Positions 1-12,942 of a DNA stretch of 64,000 nt are shown here, piece after piece (the stretch's first letter is position 1; each line of letters starts with the position of its first letter). Below the pieces are notes generated by a model. It worked only from the letters and a program-made list of their open reading frames with translations. It was not told the DNA's origin and did not search any database. The position numbers and the translations under genes were made by a program. Source of the stretch: Topomyia yanbarensis (taxonomy: Eukaryota > Arthropoda > Insecta > Diptera > Culicidae); NCBI RefSeq assembly GCF_030247195.1, contig NC_080671.1, positions 74,027,412 through 74,091,411 on the forward strand. The letters are read 5' to 3'.

Positions 1-735
1 AGTCGGGAGGATTTTTATGGGGCATATGTCCCAAAACCGGTTTAATGTTTCTTTTCAATTTTCTTTCACGTTATAATTATTTCTAGAAAACCGCGGAAAA
101 AATTACGAGAAAGTTATACTTATATAAATCGGAAATCTTTGTTGATTCATTGATTTCAACCAAAATTACGCGCTTCACTTTTCCCGCCAATCAGGTATTA
201 CAGTAACAAAATAGTGCTTAACTCTGCCACTTTGTGAAGTTTCTTAAGGAAAAGTTTTATTTTAGCTTTACAAATATGTGTACAAATATACATACGAACT
301 TTTCCTTCCCTTTCCAAAAATCACAAAAACAAGTATCTTTTTGTCTCCTAAAGCAGTCCACCCTCTTAAGTGTATCTATTAATTTAATTAATCCTTTAAC
401 AAACTACTAAAAATTTTGTGTGGTTTGATGCATCAGAAAAAATATACCCTCAAACATAATCTTGAAGTGGACAGTATACGAAGAAGTTACATGTGGACGA
501 GTTTATAATGACTTTGTTTCTACTTACTTGGAGTGACTTATTTTGATTTTAGTTTTCCGAGATATGTTCCAGATCGATCCGAGGGTCATAAGTTAGAAAA
601 TTAGCTGCCTGAAAGTTCTGGAAAATGAAAGTTTGCACACTGATAAGTGATCAAGGTAATCTAGACAACTTGAAATTGTTCGGTGGTTTTTGTAGCGGTG
701 GTAGATATAAAAAAGAAATACAAAATATGTCCTGA
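1..735. other. AT-rich stretch without recognised features
   Basis: I see no coding potential, terminal repeats or tandem structure on either strand. The sequence immediately precedes a LINE fragment and may include more of its decayed body, but no RT motif can be read here. Confidence 0.4.
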
Positions 736-1515
736 TACCATCATTTTCAACCCGAGCAAATGCTTAATCGTTACGTTCACGCGGAAATGCCATCCGATTC
801 AGTTCAACTACCATCTCTTCGACTCGAGTATTCCACTCTAATGTCAGGGATCTCGGAGTCATCATGGATTCGGCACTAACGTTCAAATCACATACATCAT
901 CCATTGTGGATAAGGCATCAAGACAGTTTGGGTTCATCTTCCGAATAGCGAGAAACTTTAAGGACGTATACTGTTTAAAATCTCTCCATTGCGCGCTGGT
1001 TCGCTCAACACTGGAATATTGTTCTGCTGTTTGGAACCCTTACTACCAGAACGGTGTCGACAGAATCGAGGCCGTCCAACGCCGGTTCATACGCTTTGCA
1101 CTCCGACATCTTCCTTGGCAAAACAGATTTCAGCTGCCAAGCTTTGAAAACCGTTGTCAGTTAATACAGCTCGATACTCTAAGCATCCGGAGGGACTGCT
1201 CTCGAGCCCTGTTCGTCTCGGACTTACTGTCTGACAGGGTCGATTGCCCTACAATCCTCGGACGCCTCGATCTTCAAGCTCGCGTTCGAGCTCTGCGCAA
1301 TAACTCTCTTCTGCGAGTCCCGTTCAGGAGCACTAACTATGGGCGCCAGAGCGCTCTTACCGCACTCCAACGTGTGTTTAACAGTGTGGCGACGGCGTTT
1401 GAATTCAACCTGACAAGAAATTCGATAAAAACTAAAATAATGCGTATTCTGAAATGTAATTAGTTTAAGTAACCACCATTGGGGCCAAGGGGCCTGTTGG
1501 TGACGGTAAAACAAA
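736..1515 (+). pseudogene. Jockey-like non-LTR retrotransposon ORF2, C-terminal fragment
   Basis: This is the end of a reverse transcriptase ORF from a LINE. Upstream of the open frame (864-1463, 199 codons) the reading 'NPSKCLIV' followed by 'HLFDSSIPL' appears in another frame. The main frame carries 'RDLGVIMDSALTF', the post-catalytic region typical of Jockey/CR1-type RTs. It then shows 'ALVRSTLEYCSAVWNPYY' and 'IEAVQRRFIRFALRHLPW', which are characteristic of the thumb/C-terminal part. A frameshift near 838 separates the two parts. The catalytic palm with its YADD-type motif is absent, so this is a 5'-truncated, dead copy. After the stop, a short 3' UTR ends near 'AAACAAATAAACAAA', which may be the A-rich tail. 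Clade assignment from motif style is moderate; LINE identity is secure. Confidence 0.85.
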
Positions 1516-1915
1516 TAAACAAATTTTCCGTTTCATCGAAATAAAATTTGACTGGTATATTAAAACGCACCATTATCATATTGAACAAAAAATAACATGC
1601 TATAACTTTTAAAGCATACAAGATAGATACTTAATGTCTTCAGCAACATTGTTTGCAAAAGAGGGCGCTATAAATTTGCTGAAGACATCATCTCAATATA
1701 ATCACTCGAAAGAAAATTAATGAAAGTATTTTACTAATAGGGGAATTAATTTGTGAAAGCACAATATCAAAAGAAAGAGTATGTTACATCCAATAAATTC
1801 TCCTAAGGTGCTGTTAATCAAAACTTAATCGTTTCGCAGATAACAGTTGATTGCTTGTTTTTGGTCTTATTTCTAGATATTGGAAAACGGCAATAATCCG
1901 TCGACCATATTTAAT
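1516..1915. other. Unassigned AT-rich sequence with a small inverted repeat
   Basis: No gene is visible. A 13-bp inverted repeat, 'ATGTCTTCAGCAA' at 1634-1646 and its complement at 1676-1688, encloses about 29 bases. It could be a small hairpin or part of a decayed repeat. Confidence 0.4.
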
Positions 1916-2100
1916 GTTAAAAATCTCTTTTCCTAATAGTCCGATTTTTTAGCTTGTTCGAAAGGTATTCGTAAAAGCTATATGAGAATATGTGAAATGT
2001 GTATCTATGTTGTCAATTTCGACAGATAATTTAAAAAAAACTGCAAAAACACACTTTTTATGCATTCAAACACTCTAATTCACTCTCAAGAGTTTTCAAG
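1916..2100 (+). repeat. Dispersed repeat, copy 1 (second copy at 9655-9850)
   Basis: The order of landmarks 'AATAGTCCG', 'TTCGAAAGGT(A/G)TTCGT', a run of A before 'CTG', then 'CATTCAA' matches the sequence at 9655-9850 in the same orientation. Divergence is substantial (estimated by eye, tens of percent), so this is an old interspersed family without a visible ORF. Confidence 0.6.
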
Positions 2101-2320
2101 TTTGTATGTGAAAATATATGAAAAATATGCAATTGAAACAATAAATTCAGTACAAAACGCCAGTATCATCTTGTGCATCCCAAAATCTGCAGAGCCTAAG
2201 GTGTAAGAATCTACATTGTCGAAGACTGCAAATTGATTCGATTTTTCAGTAAAAAGATATTCTCATATAACGATATGTGTTACCTCTTTTTCTCGCACAT
2301 GCTTAGAATAGGAAATTTAA
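2101..2320 (-). repeat. Dispersed repeat fragment, inverted relative to 59050-59320
   Basis: Starting at 'GCCAGTATCATC' (2159) the sequence follows the reverse complement of 59250 back to 59060. Shared landmarks include 'GTGCAT', a 'TCTGCAGA/TCTACAGA' block, 'AAGATATTCTCA' and 'CTCGCACATGCTTAGAATAGG'. It appears to be one part of a larger repeat that also contributes 2781-3140. Confidence 0.7.
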
Positions 2321-2780
2321 AAAAAATAGGGATCTTTAGGGGTGTGCGGGTTAAGGCATATAGTACCGTGAGATAATATCTCAGTCCTTTTTTTAATTTT
2401 TAGGCCTGAAACTATTGAAAAAAAACATTTTTTAGTTTGCTTCCTTTTAGGACGATAACACATCAAAACCCATGCGACTTGCACGACTCTATGGGTTGCT
2501 TTATCAGATCTACCATAGTTTGCATATGAAACTTGGGATGGCAGGCTGCTAGCGGATTGCAAAAGTACCAGATCATGCTGTGTGGGGTGCTGTCCCGGTT
2601 AACAATAAGGCGAACGAGATATTTGGAGATATGTCATTTAGTAGGACAACTGTCAGTTTGTCGGTTGAATTTAATTTGGTTTTTTTAAATTAAAAAATCA
2701 GAAAAGAATAATTAAGGTTTAAGAATGACATGAGTGTACTCCTAAGGACACCCGCTATCAATACATATGAAAAACTGACA
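2321..2780. other. Unassigned AT-rich sequence
   Basis: No ORF with recognisable motifs and no repeat relation found by eye. Confidence 0.35.
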
Positions 2781-3140
2781 CAATTTTTCCAAATTAAAGA
2801 TCCATATTGGTTGGTCTTCAAAGTTAAATAACTTTATAGGGGAACCTCCAATCAATATGCGATCTTCAACAAAGCTATTCGTTATAAAATAATCTACGCG
2901 ATTGTAAGTTTTGAGATACGCAGAGTTACTGTGAAATTTTTCATTGGAATTTAAGTTTTTATTTCCGAGATTCCATATATATTACTATAGAAACTCGTAA
3001 CCTCTTGTGAGTGAACTAGAGCTATCGGAAAAAGCTCATACTTCGCATATGTTTATCATTACCAATTACCATTCAAATTAGCAGTGTTCTGAAAAAAGTC
3101 AAAATTGTTGCCGGTCTAATACCCAGTTTTCTGCACTTCT
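2781..3140 (+). repeat. Dispersed repeat, unexpanded copy of the 58486-59030 family
   Basis: Landmarks 'AACCTCCAATCAATAT', 'TTCAACAAAGCT', 'TTACTGTG', 'GATTCCATATATATTACTATAG', 'CTCTTGTGAGTGAACTAGAGC' and 'GCCGGTCTAATAC' occur in this order. They recur in reverse complement between 59030 and 58490. In this copy only a short 'CATATATATT' sits where the other copy carries about 256 bp of (AT)n. No coding sequence. Confidence 0.8.
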
Positions 3141-3263
3141 GCTAGAAAGTGCAAAAATAGTGCAGAACCAGTGCACACCACTTCACCGGTGTGTATTAAT
3201 CGAAAATCCCATGGGGTTTAGCTGTTCTTGCGCCTTCAAGTTTTGGCTTATCATTTTAAAGAC

Positions 3264-3368
3264 TCTAAGGGCCGATTTCTTCACTCTCGCTTAGCGCTTA
3301 AGCCAAGTTTAAATGTACTGGTGAACCTGGTTTAACAGTTAAGCGAGGGTGAAGAAATCGACCCTAAA
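3264..3368. mobile_element. Short MITE-like inverted-repeat element
   Basis: About 105 bp bounded by near-perfect inverted repeats of roughly 25 bp. 'GGGCCGATTTCTTCAC' on the left mirrors 'GTGAAGAAATCGACCC' on the right, and the arms continue into 'CTCGCTTA/TAAGCGAG'. A related end, 'GGCCAATTTCTTCAC', occurs at 58488-58504. There is no coding capacity, and a target duplication cannot be assigned with confidence. Confidence 0.65.
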
Positions 3369-5640
<2,272 letters not shown>

Positions 5641-6183
5641 TCTAATTTACTGAGCCCTTCAGCTCCCTTGTGCCATTTAGTACCACTTCCTCGTTGAGCT
5701 TCTGACTTGTTCGCGAACTACTCGGTCTAGTCCCCGACGATGGATCTAGCCTACTCCGACGAAGAGTTCCCCCGGCGAGAGAAGTTCGAAAGCGAGCCAA
5801 CCAGCCAGATTGCCGAGGTCAGTTCGGCGATTCCGGGGAAGCAGGGCGTTCGGTTCACTGGTGCCCCGATGACCCGCGACTGGTGGTGTCTCGTCGCAGC
5901 GGTGAATTTAGCTTACGATGACGAAGAGTTCCCTGGCTTCTCCCAATACCGATTCTTCTATGGTTTTCGCAATATTTCTATCGGAACAACCGGTGGGGTG
6001 CCGTGGTCGGTCTGATGATTCCGGATGGAGCGTGGCGTCCGGTTCACTGGCGTTTCGACGACTTGTATTCGGTGCTCTGTTGCAATCTACTCGACTAGTC
6101 CTCGGCGGTGGATCTAGCTTATTCCTGCGGAGAGTTCCCTGGCGGTGATTGCTCTCCCGAAACCGCTGCTCGATGTTCATCAT
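5641..6183 (+). repeat. GC-rich segment with three diverged copies of a short block
   Basis: A block of about 45 bp reading roughly 'GGATCTAGCCTACTCC' then 'GAAGAGTTCCCCGG' occurs near 5740, 5900 and 6108, about 160-210 bp apart. A weaker relative ('GTAGACCTAGCC') is near 9402. Base composition is clearly higher in GC than the neighbours. It may be tandem 5'-UTR monomers or ORF1 debris of a LINE, but I cannot identify the family. The 91-codon frame at 5740-6015 simply translates two of the blocks and is not a convincing gene. Confidence 0.5.
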
Positions 6184-7410
6184 GCCGCACAGTGGCGGGT
6201 CTTCGAAAAAAATTTGGACAAAACCAAAAATGTTGCCCAGTCTGGCTGAAAATTACATGTTAAGGTAATTTTGGGGTGCTGAGCTCATTTTTAATGTCAA
6301 AGGTTATAAAAGATGAGATAAATTTTCCCATGCAGTGTCATCGAACTTTTCTTATTAGAATAATACCATTTTCATGATCTTTTTTTACTGATTATATATA
6401 ACTAAAACTAAATATTACAATATAATAATTGGATAAAACTACTTTCAATCGCTCCAAAAAGTGTTTGTTTACGTTTTATTCAGTTGTTATTTTGCACTAA
6501 TCACCATGCCTCTCCATATCACCAAACATTTAAAATGTCGATTTTAAACCCCTCCGGGCAAAAACGGGAAAAACGAGACCTTGAAATTCGAAAAGTAGAG
6601 ATGATTACCCATAGAATGTATAATAAGTGACCGTTCCGAACTGTTTCACCTGGTTGTACAGAATACATTTGTGAAAAAGGAATTTGCTATTAACCCACTT
6701 AAGATCTAAGCTATATTTCACCCTAAGGAGGAAAATTTGGTAAAAACCAGAATTTCTCACTAGGGTGAAAATTTGTTGGTAAAAACCAGTCTTTGTACAG
6801 GAGGGCACAAATCCTTATTTCATACTATGTTGCGTTTCGGCTTCGCCTCATCAGAAACCGACACTAACACATTGTCGGAATAGATTAGCGCCGGCTTGAC
6901 GCAAATCCCTTAAAACTAAAACACACTATGTGTTTCAATCAAACGACTGATCAAACGTGATGTCCCGTTCGAGCAGAAGTTCTGTTTATGCCGATGAGAC
7001 ACAAGTGAAGCCGAAATTTGTCTTGGCTTAGCAGGCCTATGCGAAAGCATTATGCTATATTGGACCACTTAAGATATATTTGTAATAATATTACATAGTT
7101 TGAATCAAATTTGGCGAACATGTTGAAATGATCAACAAAGCTAATTAAATGCTGTTTAAAATGAAACTAGCTGTGCTCAAATCGGATTAAAATTGAAAGA
7201 GCAACATGTTTTTAAAGTAATTTCGAAAATGAATTTCATCAAAATTGTCTGACACAGCGATGTTAAAATTGCTATTAAAAATCTAATTCTCATTCGGTTA
7301 TCACAAAATTTGAAGGAAATGTCATTTAATACATAAGAAATCTAGGAAAAATAAAAAAATAGCAATATTTGAAACATAGGTTTTGTCCTGTCTCCGGCCA
7401 CTGTTTGCCG
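6184..7410. mobile_element. Non-autonomous DNA transposon, copy A (with internal insertion)
   Basis: The left end reads 'GCCGCACAGTGGCGGG'. The right end, read in reverse complement, gives 'AACAGTGGCCGGAGAC', followed on both sides by 'GGACAAAACC'. The body matches, in reverse complement, the element at 27001-27860. Shared landmarks include 'GGTGCTGAGCTCATTTTT', 'TTCGAAAAGTAGAG', 'GTGACCGTTCCGAA', 'ATGAAACTAG' and 'AGAGCAACATG'. Extra sequence at roughly 6665-7050 is absent from the other copy and is probably an insertion. The CAGTG-type termini recall hAT elements, but no transposase is present and target duplications were not resolved. Confidence 0.7.
6828..6910 (+). repeat. Repeat shared with 35829-35915
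   Basis: The pattern 'TTTCGGCTTCGCCTCATC', then 'CCGACACTAAC', then 'TTAGCGCCGGCTTGACGCA' recurs at 35837-35911 in the same orientation with substitutions. It lies within the part of copy A that has no counterpart in copy B, so it is likely part of a nested insertion. Family unknown. Confidence 0.6.
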
Positions 7411-8870
7411 TTTCCGCTGTAAGATGGTCATGATCTATATCATACCTCTGTTGACTGCATTTCACATCTTTACGTCGATTGCCATTCTGTAGGCAACATT
7501 ATCCGGGTTGATGTCCGGTCCTCTCATTTTAAGTAGCTCCCTACACGTCGCTTCAAATCTCGAACATTCGAAGACCACATGCTCCGGTGTCTCCTCGACG
7601 TTCTCACACTCTGGACACAATGGTGAAGTTGCGTACCCGAACCATTGAAGATACTTCCTGAAGTAGCCGTAGCCCGACAGGAGCTGTTACAGGTGGGTGG
7701 CTTTCTCTTGCCCCCGTCGACTGGTTTGGGATGAGCCGGTCGGTCTACTTTCCTTTCTCCGTATTGTCCCATTACTGCTACCACGTCACCATCGAATCGT
7801 TTCTCAAAAATTTTCCTCACGTTTCTTGTGTTTCATTAATTGTAGCACTTGATATCCTCCGCCAAAGTGATGCAGATTTGATTTGAATCATCTCGGCGAT
7901 AACGCATACTTCCTCTGAAGATATTATTCTGAACGCAATAGCAATCCGTACGACCACCAGCTGGAACGTCTTGTTCAGCTTTTCCGGTTTTCAGCGCCGC
8001 ACCCCAGACTGTCTTTTCGCAGGTGTAATCAACGTGGTTGTTAAAGCTCAACTGGTCGGTGATTATCACTTCCAATTACTTCAGTGCACGCTTCGATGCA
8101 ATCACGTGTCCTTCGACGGTGATCCGTATCCGCTGAACCGCTTTGCAGTTACTGACCAACACCACATCCGTCTTGTGGTGAGCTTGACTCCGTTCATCCA
8201 GCTCTATATCGTGTCTTCGTCCCCGACACCTCCACTTCTCCAAGTGTCTCAGTTATCACCGTTAGTGAAACGTCGTCCGCGAAACGCACGATTTTCACTT
8301 TCCTGAGCAGCGGCAGTGTTATGACCCTATCATACATCTCGTTCCAAAAAATTGGACCGAGAATGGAGCCTCGAGGAACGCTCGGTGCTCATTCTTCTGT
8401 GCAGCGCTGTTGCATTGGCCTATACGAGGCTGGATGGTCCGGTGACTTCTCTGACTTTGGCAGCAACACCAACTTCTGTACCTTCTACATTTCAGAGAAA
8501 TTGCCATCATCTAAACACTTCTGCAGTAGCATCCTGAACATATCCTGATATGCCAGGATCGCAGCTTTCAGCGCCACGTTTAGTATTCCATCTGGACCGG
8601 GGGCTTTCTTTGATTTCAGTCGCATCGATGCTTCTTTGAGCTCGTCGGTAGTCGCTTGACACTCGGTTGTGTTTGCTTCTTCTTCTTCACCGTACGGTGT
8701 CGGTGACCAGTTAGTTGAATCGTGATTCGGGAAGAGACCCTCAACGATTATCTTTAGCTCACCCTTGCACATTTGGTGTCGACGGGCCCTCATCTTCGTC
8801 ATGACGACTCAGTACGAATTCTCGTATGAGCTACTTATGGCAAACTGACTTACTAAGCTTGATCTCCCAT
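7411..8870 (-). pseudogene. R1-clade LINE ORF2 remnant (reverse transcriptase and C-terminal zinc finger)
   Basis: Read on the minus strand, RT landmarks appear in order in shifting frames. They are 'LKSKKAPGPDGILNVALK' (about 8570-8625), 'QKLVLLPKSEKSPDHPASYR' (about 8425-8485), 'PRGSILGPIFWNEMYD' (about 8330-8375), the catalytic 'FADD' (8272-8283), then 'IITDQLSFNNHV'. A cysteine/histidine motif 'CPECENVEETPEHVVFEC' follows near 7565-7618. This order and the C-terminal CCHC finger fit the R1 clade, which inserts by target-primed reverse transcription. The segment between 'ASYRP' and 'GSILGP' is far too short, so part of the fingers/palm is deleted. Several frameshifts and stops make the copy dead. 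Confidence 0.88.
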
Positions 8871-9480
8871 TTTAAAGTGTCCCTACCTTCTCGAAACGTT
8901 GCTTGCGCTCTTCTCTCACTCTTCGATCTTGTTCTCTGAGTGAGCCTTCTGACTCTAAGACAAGCAGCGTATGGCGTACTGAGCTACTCATCCAATCAGT
9001 AAGCTACACGCTATTTACTGCATGGCTCCAGTTTTCGCATCAACGTACTTGACCCCGCTGTTCGCCGAAGTGACTCAACAAAGAAATTTTTGTTGAAAAC
9101 TTTCGTCTTCCACTTTAGCTTGCTAGTCGCCCTTCTCCGTGCTGCAGAAGGGTTCTATTGGCCGATGCGGTAGCGAATCGCCTGGTGGTCACTCTATAGT
9201 CCTTGACTGACGGTGAACATGGAGCGGGGATTGTGCGAGGAGAACAATCTCCGCTCCATGTTCACCGTCAGTCAAGGACTACAGAATGTGGCGAAATCTC
9301 GCTCGCGTTTCGTGAACCAAAAAGCTCCCAATTTTGTCATGATACCAGGAGCCATTTAGCTCCCCGCTTCGCCGCGATCTACTCGTTGTAGTCCTCAGCG
9401 GTAGACCTAGCCTCCACAACGATCCGACCGGTAAGTGTCGAGGTCTGCCGCCAATTTTCACTACAAGGAATTATTCTCAC
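8871..9480. other. GC-richer repeat debris with a strong hairpin
   Basis: No readable protein. The 3' part (9375-9440) shares 'CTACTCGTTGTAGTCCTCAGCGG'-like sequence with 5725-5760, linking it to the GC-rich block upstream. Includes the hairpin at 9197-9281. Confidence 0.4.
9197..9281. repeat. 38-bp-arm inverted repeat (hairpin)
   Basis: The left arm 9197-9234 begins 'TAGTCCTTGACTGACGG'. It pairs with the right arm 9244-9281, which ends 'CCGTCAGTCAAGGACTA', with a single mismatch (GGGG/TCCC position near 9229/9249). The spacer is only 9 bases. No flanking target duplication is evident. Confidence 0.9.
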
Positions 9481-9654
9481 AAGATAACTGTTGCAAATGA
9501 AACTTTGAGAATTCCATTTAAAATATTAGGCATATTTTTGTAGAATATATTTAATTTTTTCAAATTTCTTCGAAATATTTCGGAGGGGGGGGGGGGGTTG
9601 TCTCCAAAACTCTCCTCCCGCTACTAAGCCACTGAGCTATGGGAAATGTTAAAT
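9481..9654. other. AT-rich sequence with a poly-G run
   Basis: A homopolymer of 13 G occupies 9585-9597. The remainder is unassigned. Confidence 0.6.
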
Positions 9655-9850
9655 ATCTCATTAATAATAGTCCGTTTTCAATAAACTATAGCTCATTCGA
9701 AAGGTGTTCGTTTAAGCTGTCTGTACTACAGACTCTGTAGATATATAAAGAGTCTATCTGTGTCACAGCTCGACAATTAATTTACAAAAAAACTGATAAA
9801 CGCCTTTTTTACACATTCAAGTATTCCTACCTTAGAAACTAAACATCAGA
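9655..9850 (+). repeat. Dispersed repeat, copy 2 (first copy at 1916-2100)
   Basis: Landmarks 'AATAGTCCG', 'CATTCGAAAGGTGTTCGT', an A run before 'CTG' and 'CATTCAAG' match the copy at 1916-2100 in the same orientation. Confidence 0.6.
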
Positions 9851-9889
9851 ATCAAAATCAAATTAATGGTTCTGTCTGGGTGTTAGGCC

Positions 9890-9980
9890 TTCCATTCGAA
9901 ACATACACACAGACATTGTCCCAAATCGTCGAGTTGAGTCGATTGGTATATAAGACTCGGCACTTCAAGCCTCGGAAATA
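9890..9980 (+). repeat. Fragment of the 'CCGTAACTCCGG/AGAAAGGC' repeat family
   Basis: The stretch 'ACACACAGACATTGTC' followed by 'GTCGAGTTGAGTCGATTGGT', 'ATATAAGACTCGG' and 'GCCTCGG' is the internal part of the family seen more fully at 40721-41592 and 52668-53637. Confidence 0.65.
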
Positions 9981-10320
9981 ATCTTGAAAGTGTGAGCGAA
10001 TTATATACATTTCTTTTATAACAAATGTAATTAGGACGCACCTGTAAAACCAGTATTTGGTATGTCCATCTAAAAAGTTTCCCTTTTTTGTTTAGTAAAA
10101 GCATATTTATGAATCAAAATGTTCCCAATTCCTTCGAGAATATAATCAACTACCTCAGTGTGTTTATTATCCTCAATCCATTTGGTCGAGCCGAGTCACA
10201 TTAATGAATTGATTCAAAAAGAATAAAATAAAAAATAAGAAATTTCAAACGATATTGAAGGATTTGAGTTTAGATAATTCCATTCATATTTATACGCCAA
10301 ATTATGATTACAAGACATTC
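9981..10320. other. Unassigned AT-rich sequence
   Basis: No feature supported. Confidence 0.35.
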
Positions 10321-11670
10321 TACATAGAACATGAATACCGACACAGCATCCCCCTTCACTGCTGTGTGCGAGAAGCCTTTCAACTCCACCAAGCTGGTAC
10401 CAGGATTTCTAGCGGAACCATATTTTAAAACATCCAACAAAGCTCACCTCACCAGCACACGCCCCACGATTTGCTCCATCATCATCGTCAGCCGGCATCG
10501 CAGGGCGTTCTGCAAATGAGACAACGACTGTGTCCTCTCGCTTTGAGCCGTTTTAGCCCCATCCATTTGAATAACTTTCGCCTAACACCGAAACCCTTTT
10601 CTCAACCCCCGACGAATTTATATAACTTTTGAGCATTCCTGCTATCCATTGGTTACCGGCTACCACCTCGGGCCCTCATCTCCGCACACCGAATGGCATG
10701 GGATTTGCTTCCTATTTAGACAACCAGAGAGCGAGCATCGTTTGGATTGCTAATATAATAAATCAAAAATTAAACGACATCTTTAGAAATCATAATCATA
10801 ATTTCTGTCTCTCTCTGCGGGCCCCGACTCACTCTGCTCACTGTTGGCACTTTTGTGGCGCAAAACGTCCGTATAGAAATATTTCACGTTTTTCCTATTT
10901 TTCTACGGTTTCATTTTTTGGCTTTTTTATGTACGATTTCTCCTTGGCGCAGAGGAGTTTTTCCGGTGGCCCCCGAGGGGGTGTCATACCCTCGTCCAAC
11001 ATTCGAGCGCTCATTGTGACGGCACATCGTTGCTTCTGCCTCCAGTGCCCTGCAGCCATGGAAAAAGGAGTATATTTCAAATATATAAGTTCGAAAAGAG
11101 TGTTAATGAACGAATTACCCGAGAAGAGAATTTTTCAACCAACAGTCACAAATCATCGACACCCAAACTAACTCTTCTGTCGCTGCTCAAAACTGAAGGA
11201 ATCCAGCCCGGTACCGAAGTGCCGGACGGTTGTGAGCGACGGTAGCTGGGGAGGCAACCGGAGCCGAGTCGCCATAATTCATGGGTATCAATTTAAATTA
11301 CAGCGGTAAATCTTAATAAATTCCCGATAGACGCTTGATAGTGTCCTTTTGACGAGGGCAAACGGCGAAAATTATGTGCGGACTGTGCCGGAAGTGGGTT
11401 TGGGGAAATGAAATTAACTGCTGAAAGTTGGATTTTTGAACCACGACATTGCGCGTATTTACTCCTACCGCCCCTTTCCTGCTGAGGGAAGCATGTGTAC
11501 TGTAGTGGAAGTTGAAGGTACAATCGGTCCACTTGAGGCTTTGATCGAGACAAACATGCGATTGCCACGCTGCGTAGGTCTGCAATGCCAACGTCTTGCG
11601 TTGTGTCCAGAGCTGTTTACCATTATTCTTCTAGGAAGTATTTCTAGTCGTTTCGAATAATACTGTCCTA
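10321..11670. other. Low-repeat island, composition unlike the surrounding debris
   Basis: This block lacks the terminal repeats, tails and RT motifs common elsewhere and has more balanced base composition. It contains a 180-codon frame (10629-11171, +). That frame has no recognisable domain, is rich in His, Phe and Ser, and overlaps open frames on other frames and strands, so I do not call it a gene. The island may be ancestral single-copy intergenic, intronic or regulatory DNA; that is inference. Confidence 0.35.
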
Positions 11671-11950
11671 ATTAGTTTAGAATGAACGAATACTAGGATT
11701 AATTTGGCTGCACGGTTGAGAGGTAATTACAAGGATCTTTCATTCATGTATTTTGAACTAGTGTGAACCAGATAATAATTGATTTGTAGTTTGAATCTCC
11801 CCTAAGCGACATTCGGATTGTTTCCCATTATTCGCTGTATACCGACAGAATAATGGTTGGGCCTAAGTCACATCTATATGCATTTTTCTGTTAAATATTT
11901 CTCTATAAAAGAACGAACGCCGACTTAGTACCTAACCTTGATCCGAATAG
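11671..11950. other. Unassigned AT-rich sequence
   Basis: No feature supported. Confidence 0.3.
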
Positions 11951-11957
11951 GGCACAT

Positions 11958-12285
11958 ACACTGAAAAAAATCCAAATGTTAATTTTATTTGCTTCAAACC
12001 GCTTAAAATTCATATGAAGAAGAAATGCTATTGTTATCACGCGCACACATACCTTCTATGTGTCAACTGTATAAACTATGTATGCACACACATAAGTTAT
12101 ATGTGCATATTGTTATAGAATTGGGTTTTATGTGCCTAATAGTTATAAAATGTGAATGTAAGATTAATATTTCTTCTAAATACACACATAAGGTTTATGT
12201 ACCAGCAAATAGCGTCTATATGCCTCCGTTGCAAAAATCTATGTGTCAAATCAATAGGCATAACGTTTACTTTTTTTGAGTTTAG
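11958..12285. mobile_element. Possible MITE-like element with repeated ATGTG-type motifs
   Basis: The left end 'ACTGAAAAAAATCCAAATG' resembles the reverse complement of the right end, 'ACTCAAAAAAAGTAAACG', giving imperfect inverted ends of about 22 bp. The interior repeats motifs such as 'ACACATAAG(G/T)TTATGT' on both strands. The 84-codon frame inside has no domain and is probably fortuitous. Confidence 0.4.
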
Positions 12286-12940
12286 GGATCTGACCTGAGT
12301 TTGTGATCAATGTTGTTTGATTATATTCGACTTGTGTCAAAAGCCAGGTAGGAAGCAATATGTTTTGTCATCTGGATTCTCACAACATGAACTGTTTGAA
12401 ATACATGGGAAAAAATTTCCTTAGGTAATGGATTTCAATTCTCCTTATTTCGATACGATTCCTCTAAGGAACTCCAACTTAGTGCGCGGTACAAACAGGG
12501 CCGTAGCGTGGTCTTCTGGTGCCCTTGGCGGAGTCTCAGTTTTGTGCCCCTGTAAGGCTTTAAGACAAACCGGCAAGCGCTGTAAACTACAATGTTCGTG
12601 AAGAAAAACTTGTTTAGAAGTTTAAAGAGCTTCGCCAAGACATGTAAATATAGCAAAAGTTGTATAATATTCCACAAACTGGATGAGTAGGTATTTCACT
12701 TTGATAACACAAAATTCATTTGTCAATCAGGACGCCAAATCAAAGTAATGCTACAATGCAGCTTGCTGTTTCCTCATTTAATGCTAATCACATAAGTTTT
12801 TCTGACTAGATGAGACAACTTCTATTGAAAACATCAGAATTAACACAACCGTTGGAAATTTTTTATTCAGCTTCGAAGTATGTATTCTGGTTGCAGTTGA
12901 AAATCAACTTTCCCATCATCTACACCAGTTAGTTGCGCTT
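12286..12940. other. Unassigned sequence
   Basis: No recognisable coding motifs. A GC-richer patch at 12500-12590 may be retroelement debris. Confidence 0.3.
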
Positions 12941-12942
12941 TA

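Noticed and set aside
5740..6015. 91-codon frame with repeated 'LAYxDEEFP' as a small repeat protein
   Set aside because: It translates a GC-rich nucleotide repeat whose third copy is out of frame; no start context or conservation could be shown.
10629..11171. 180-codon open frame as a host gene
   Set aside because: No recognisable domain, signal or splice context, and competing frames on both strands; length alone is weak support.
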